From the NCBI GenBank assembly GCA_002396325.1, contig DGXM01000087.1:1-16604 (forward strand): a stretch of DNA of 16,604 nucleotides, written 5' to 3'. The notes below the pieces were generated by a model that worked only from the letters and a program-made list of their open reading frames with translations, made no database searches and was not told the DNA's origin. Position numbers and translations under genes: made by a program. The stretch is from Treponema sp. UBA4232 (lineage in GTDB: Bacteria > Spirochaetota > Spirochaetia > Treponematales > Treponemataceae). Every line of letters starts with the position of its first letter. Position 1 is the first letter of the stretch. Shown here one piece after another: positions 15,073 through 16,604 of this stretch.

Positions 15073-15972
15073 ATGAAAATAATTTTAACAGGCACGGGAA
15101 CAAGTCATGGTGTTCCAGTAATCGGATGCCGCTGCAAAGTGTGCACATCAAAAGACCCGCGGGACAACAGAAACCGAAGCGCAGCTTACGTAGAAAGCCC
15201 TTCCAAAATAATCATAGACACAGGGCCCGAATTCCGCATTCAGGCCATCAAATACGGTATTTCAGCGGCAGACGCGGTTTTAATCACCCACAGCCACGCG
15301 GATCATATGAACGGACTCGATGATCTGCGCATTTTCAGCCACACAAAATCAGTGGATCCCGGCATGAAAAAAAACACGAATGAAACCGAAGGCGAAGGTC
15401 TCCCAATCTATGCAAACAGCGGCACACTGCACGACATTCGAAAACGCTTCGACTACATTTTCAAACCTGTCACGGAAGGCGGAGGAAAACCCAAACTTCA
15501 TCTGATTGACTCGGCCCGGTTCACGAGTAAAAATCCTCTGTTCATCGGCGAAGTGCGTGTGATTCCAGTCCCCATACTTCACGGCACCTTGGACGACAAC
15601 GGCTGGCTCCTAAGCGAAAAAAATCCCGACACCGGTTGGAAAAGCATCGCCTACCTCACCGACTGCAGCTGCATCCCCCAATCTTCCATAGACTTGATTC
15701 ACGAAAATGCAGGAAATTTGGTTCATCTTGTAATCGACGGACTCAGACCCGAACCGCACTCCACGCATTTTTCGTTCGACCAGGCCCTCGAAGCCGCGGA
15801 AAAAATCAGTGCAAAACACACATGGCTCATCCATATGACGCATCTTTTGCTTCACACCGAAGTCCAGAAATACATAAACGACCACATCGAAAATTTCCCC
15901 GGTTTGAAAAAAATCATCGCCCAAGGCGGCACAGTCCAGCCCTCTTACGACGGACTCAAATTGGAAATTTAG
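15073..15972 (+). CDS. MBL-fold metallo-hydrolase, PhnP-like (COG1235)
   Basis: 299 residues from ATG 15073. It opens with GTGTSHGVPVIGCRCKVC; the GCxCxxC cysteines (19-24) form a structural zinc site in PhnP-type enzymes. The catalytic metal ligands are all present: THSHADH (H73, H75, D77, H78), H170 (PILHGT), D197 (YLTDCS) and H254 (IHMTH). PhnP is a cyclic phosphodiesterase of phosphonate breakdown, but no phn genes occur here, so the substrate is open. A longer start at a TTG at 15028 adds residues in front of the conserved first strand and has no support. It follows the AraC gene by 70 nt and is the last gene before a repeat-rich non-coding region. Confidence 0.9.
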   Translation: MKIILTGTGTSHGVPVIGCRCKVCTSKDPRDNRNRSAAYVESPSKIIIDTGPEFRIQAIKYGISAADAVLITHSHADHMNGLDDLRIFSHTKSVDPGMKKNTNETEGEGLPIYANSGTLHDIRKRFDYIFKPVTEGGGKPKLHLIDSARFTSKNPLFIGEVRVIPVPILHGTLDDNGWLLSEKNPDTGWKSIAYLTDCSCIPQSSIDLIHENAGNLVHLVIDGLRPEPHSTHFSFDQALEAAEKISAKHTWLIHMTHLLLHTEVQKYINDHIENFPGLKKIIAQGGTVQPSYDGLKLEI

Positions 15973-16244
15973 AATTCGGACGAAAGGCCCATGTAAGCGG
16001 CTTGCGCAGTCCCCTGTGTCTCCCGCTTTCCAGGGTTCCGTCAGCCCCGCTGCCTCCATTCGCCACAAGTGTCGAACCGCTAAAGCGGCCCTTCCAATCG
16101 GGCGTAAGATGTCAAGTTTATGCGTTTTTTGCACAGCAAAAATTCGAGCCTCCGCGAGAAAGCAGAAACTTGAAGAGCCGGCCTGCCGGCGACTGGCCTT
16201 TCCAATCGGGCGTAGGTAGCAACCGCAGCAGCCAGTCCAATAAA
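15973..16244. other. non-coding region with hairpins and 22 bp direct repeat
   Basis: I see no gene here. The long open frames on both strands lack ribosome sites and consist largely of translated repeat. Visible structure includes a perfect hairpin CCGCT-AA-AGCGG (16077-16088), a GCCGGC-CT-GCCGGC stretch near 16178-16191 and the direct repeat below. The base mix is more GC-rich and irregular than the neighbouring genes. Confidence 0.6.
16087..16216. repeat. 22 bp direct repeat pair
   Basis: 16087-16108 and 16195-16216 share a 22 bp sequence with 20 identities (GGCC, one variable base, TTCCAATCGGGCGTA, one variable base, G). The copies start 108 nt apart. Function unknown. Confidence 0.8.
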
Positions 16245-16348
16245 TACCGTCATGCCGAACTCGATTCAGCATCTATTGAATACCGTCATGCCGAACTCGA
16301 TTCAGCATCTATTGAATACCGTCATGCTGAACTTGTTTCAGCATCTAT
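16245..16348. repeat. tandem 36 bp palindromic repeat array (3 units)
   Basis: Units begin at 16245, 16281 and 16317. The first two are identical 36-mers; the third carries the variant stem and loop (GCTGAA, CTTGT) found at the left locus and breaks off after 16348. In units 1 and 2 the palindrome ATGCCGAA, loop CTCGA, TTCAGCAT has one C-A mismatch, which becomes a G-U pair in RNA of the opposite strand. Confidence 0.92.
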
Positions 16349-16366
16349 GCTAGATACAGCTTCAAG

Positions 16367-16437
16367 ATTCCGAAACGTCACCCCGAATCTATTTCAGGGT
16401 CGGAATGACAGTGGTTTTTAAACTTATCGGACAGCCC
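16367..16437. repeat. half copy of the MITE/REPIN-like element
   Basis: An outer stem ATTCCGA/TCGGAAT (16367-16373, 16400-16406) encloses ACCCCGAA/TTCAGGGT (one mismatch). It is followed by AATGACA (16404-16410) and AAACTTATCGGACAGCCC (16420-16437). That last stretch matches the right end of the 3952-4082 element at 16 of 18 positions. Confidence 0.75.
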
Positions 16438-16497
16438 TTTTAATACCTTGCCATGGCTTTTTCATAATTTTGCCTGCTTATTTTTGATGAAAAGTGA

Positions 16498-16590
16498 ATA
16501 GAAAACTGCAACAGAGGATTCAAAAATGCCCTGAAACGGTTGTGGGAATATACAAAAGAAAGAGCTGTTTTTGAAAGACCCGGAGCGTAG
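16498..16590 (+). pseudogene. possible 3' remnant of an unrecognised coding sequence
   Basis: After an in-frame TGA at 16495, a frame of 30 codons ends at TAG 16588-16590. Its translation (containing GFKNALKRLWEYTKERAVFE) looks like real helical protein rather than noise. It has no usable start or ribosome site, so it could be the tail of a decayed gene. I do not recognise the family. Low confidence. The rest of 16438-16604 shows no other feature. Confidence 0.25.
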
Positions 16591-16604
16591 GCGGCGGACG
16601 GGAC

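Noticed and set aside
16245..16348. CRISPR array
   Set aside because: A 36 bp palindromic repeat is CRISPR-like in length, but units are directly adjacent with no spacers and no cas genes are nearby.
15636..16421. A long open frame overlapping the MBL gene and running through the repeat array (translates to HAELDSAS-type repeats)
   Set aside because: It overlaps a well-supported gene in another frame, and its repeated peptide is simply the translation of the 36 bp palindromic array. No ribosome site.

Overview
This 16.6 kb window looks like ordinary bacterial chromosome from a spirochaete, most probably a gut or rumen Treponema. That assignment rests on the overall protein flavour: a soluble acyltransferase, a spirochaete-like degenerate HD-GYP protein, a methyl-accepting chemotaxis receptor, and the style of the intergenic palindromic repeats. 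It is an impression, not a database result. I see no rRNA, tRNA, phage or intact insertion sequence.

Layout. Positions 1-2382 hold a soluble PlsC/GPAT-like acyltransferase (+), convergent with a MATE efflux pump (-). Positions 2447-3808 (-) encode a PFL/UPF0210 protein. Positions 3809-4223 are non-coding and hold a cluster of palindromic repeats, including a 131 bp MITE/REPIN-like element. A membrane-anchored degenerate HD-GYP protein follows at 4224-5129. Positions 5251-8952 carry a tight three-gene run, glmS, a short type I glutamine synthetase and an ANTAR regulator; it pairs the main glutamine consumer of cell-wall sugar synthesis with glutamine production and a probable RNA-binding antiterminator. 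A chemotaxis receptor (10786-8975, -) is convergent with it. From 11023 to 15972 everything runs rightward: parA, parB, a small membrane protein, an HD-domain phosphohydrolase, an AraC-type regulator with a receiver-like N-terminus, and a PhnP-like metallo-beta-lactamase-fold hydrolase. The last 632 bases are non-coding and again rich in the same repeats.

Genes fall into two translation-start classes. Eight have a clear Shine-Dalgarno sequence 4-8 nt before the start. Four (MATE pump, HD-GYP protein, parA, MBL hydrolase) have none and instead have a sigma-70 type -10 box only 6-8 nt before the start codon, which predicts leaderless mRNAs. Shine-Dalgarno and promoter positions also correct three over-long N-termini (acyltransferase, GlmS, MCP).

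The most interesting structure is the repeat system. One palindrome family (GTCAT, a 6 bp stem, a 5-base C-T/C-T/C-G loop, the matching stem, ATC) recurs with different but self-complementary stem sequences. Two such units sit head to head inside 19 bp terminal inverted repeats at 3952-4082, and one end of the same element recurs at about 16.42 kb.
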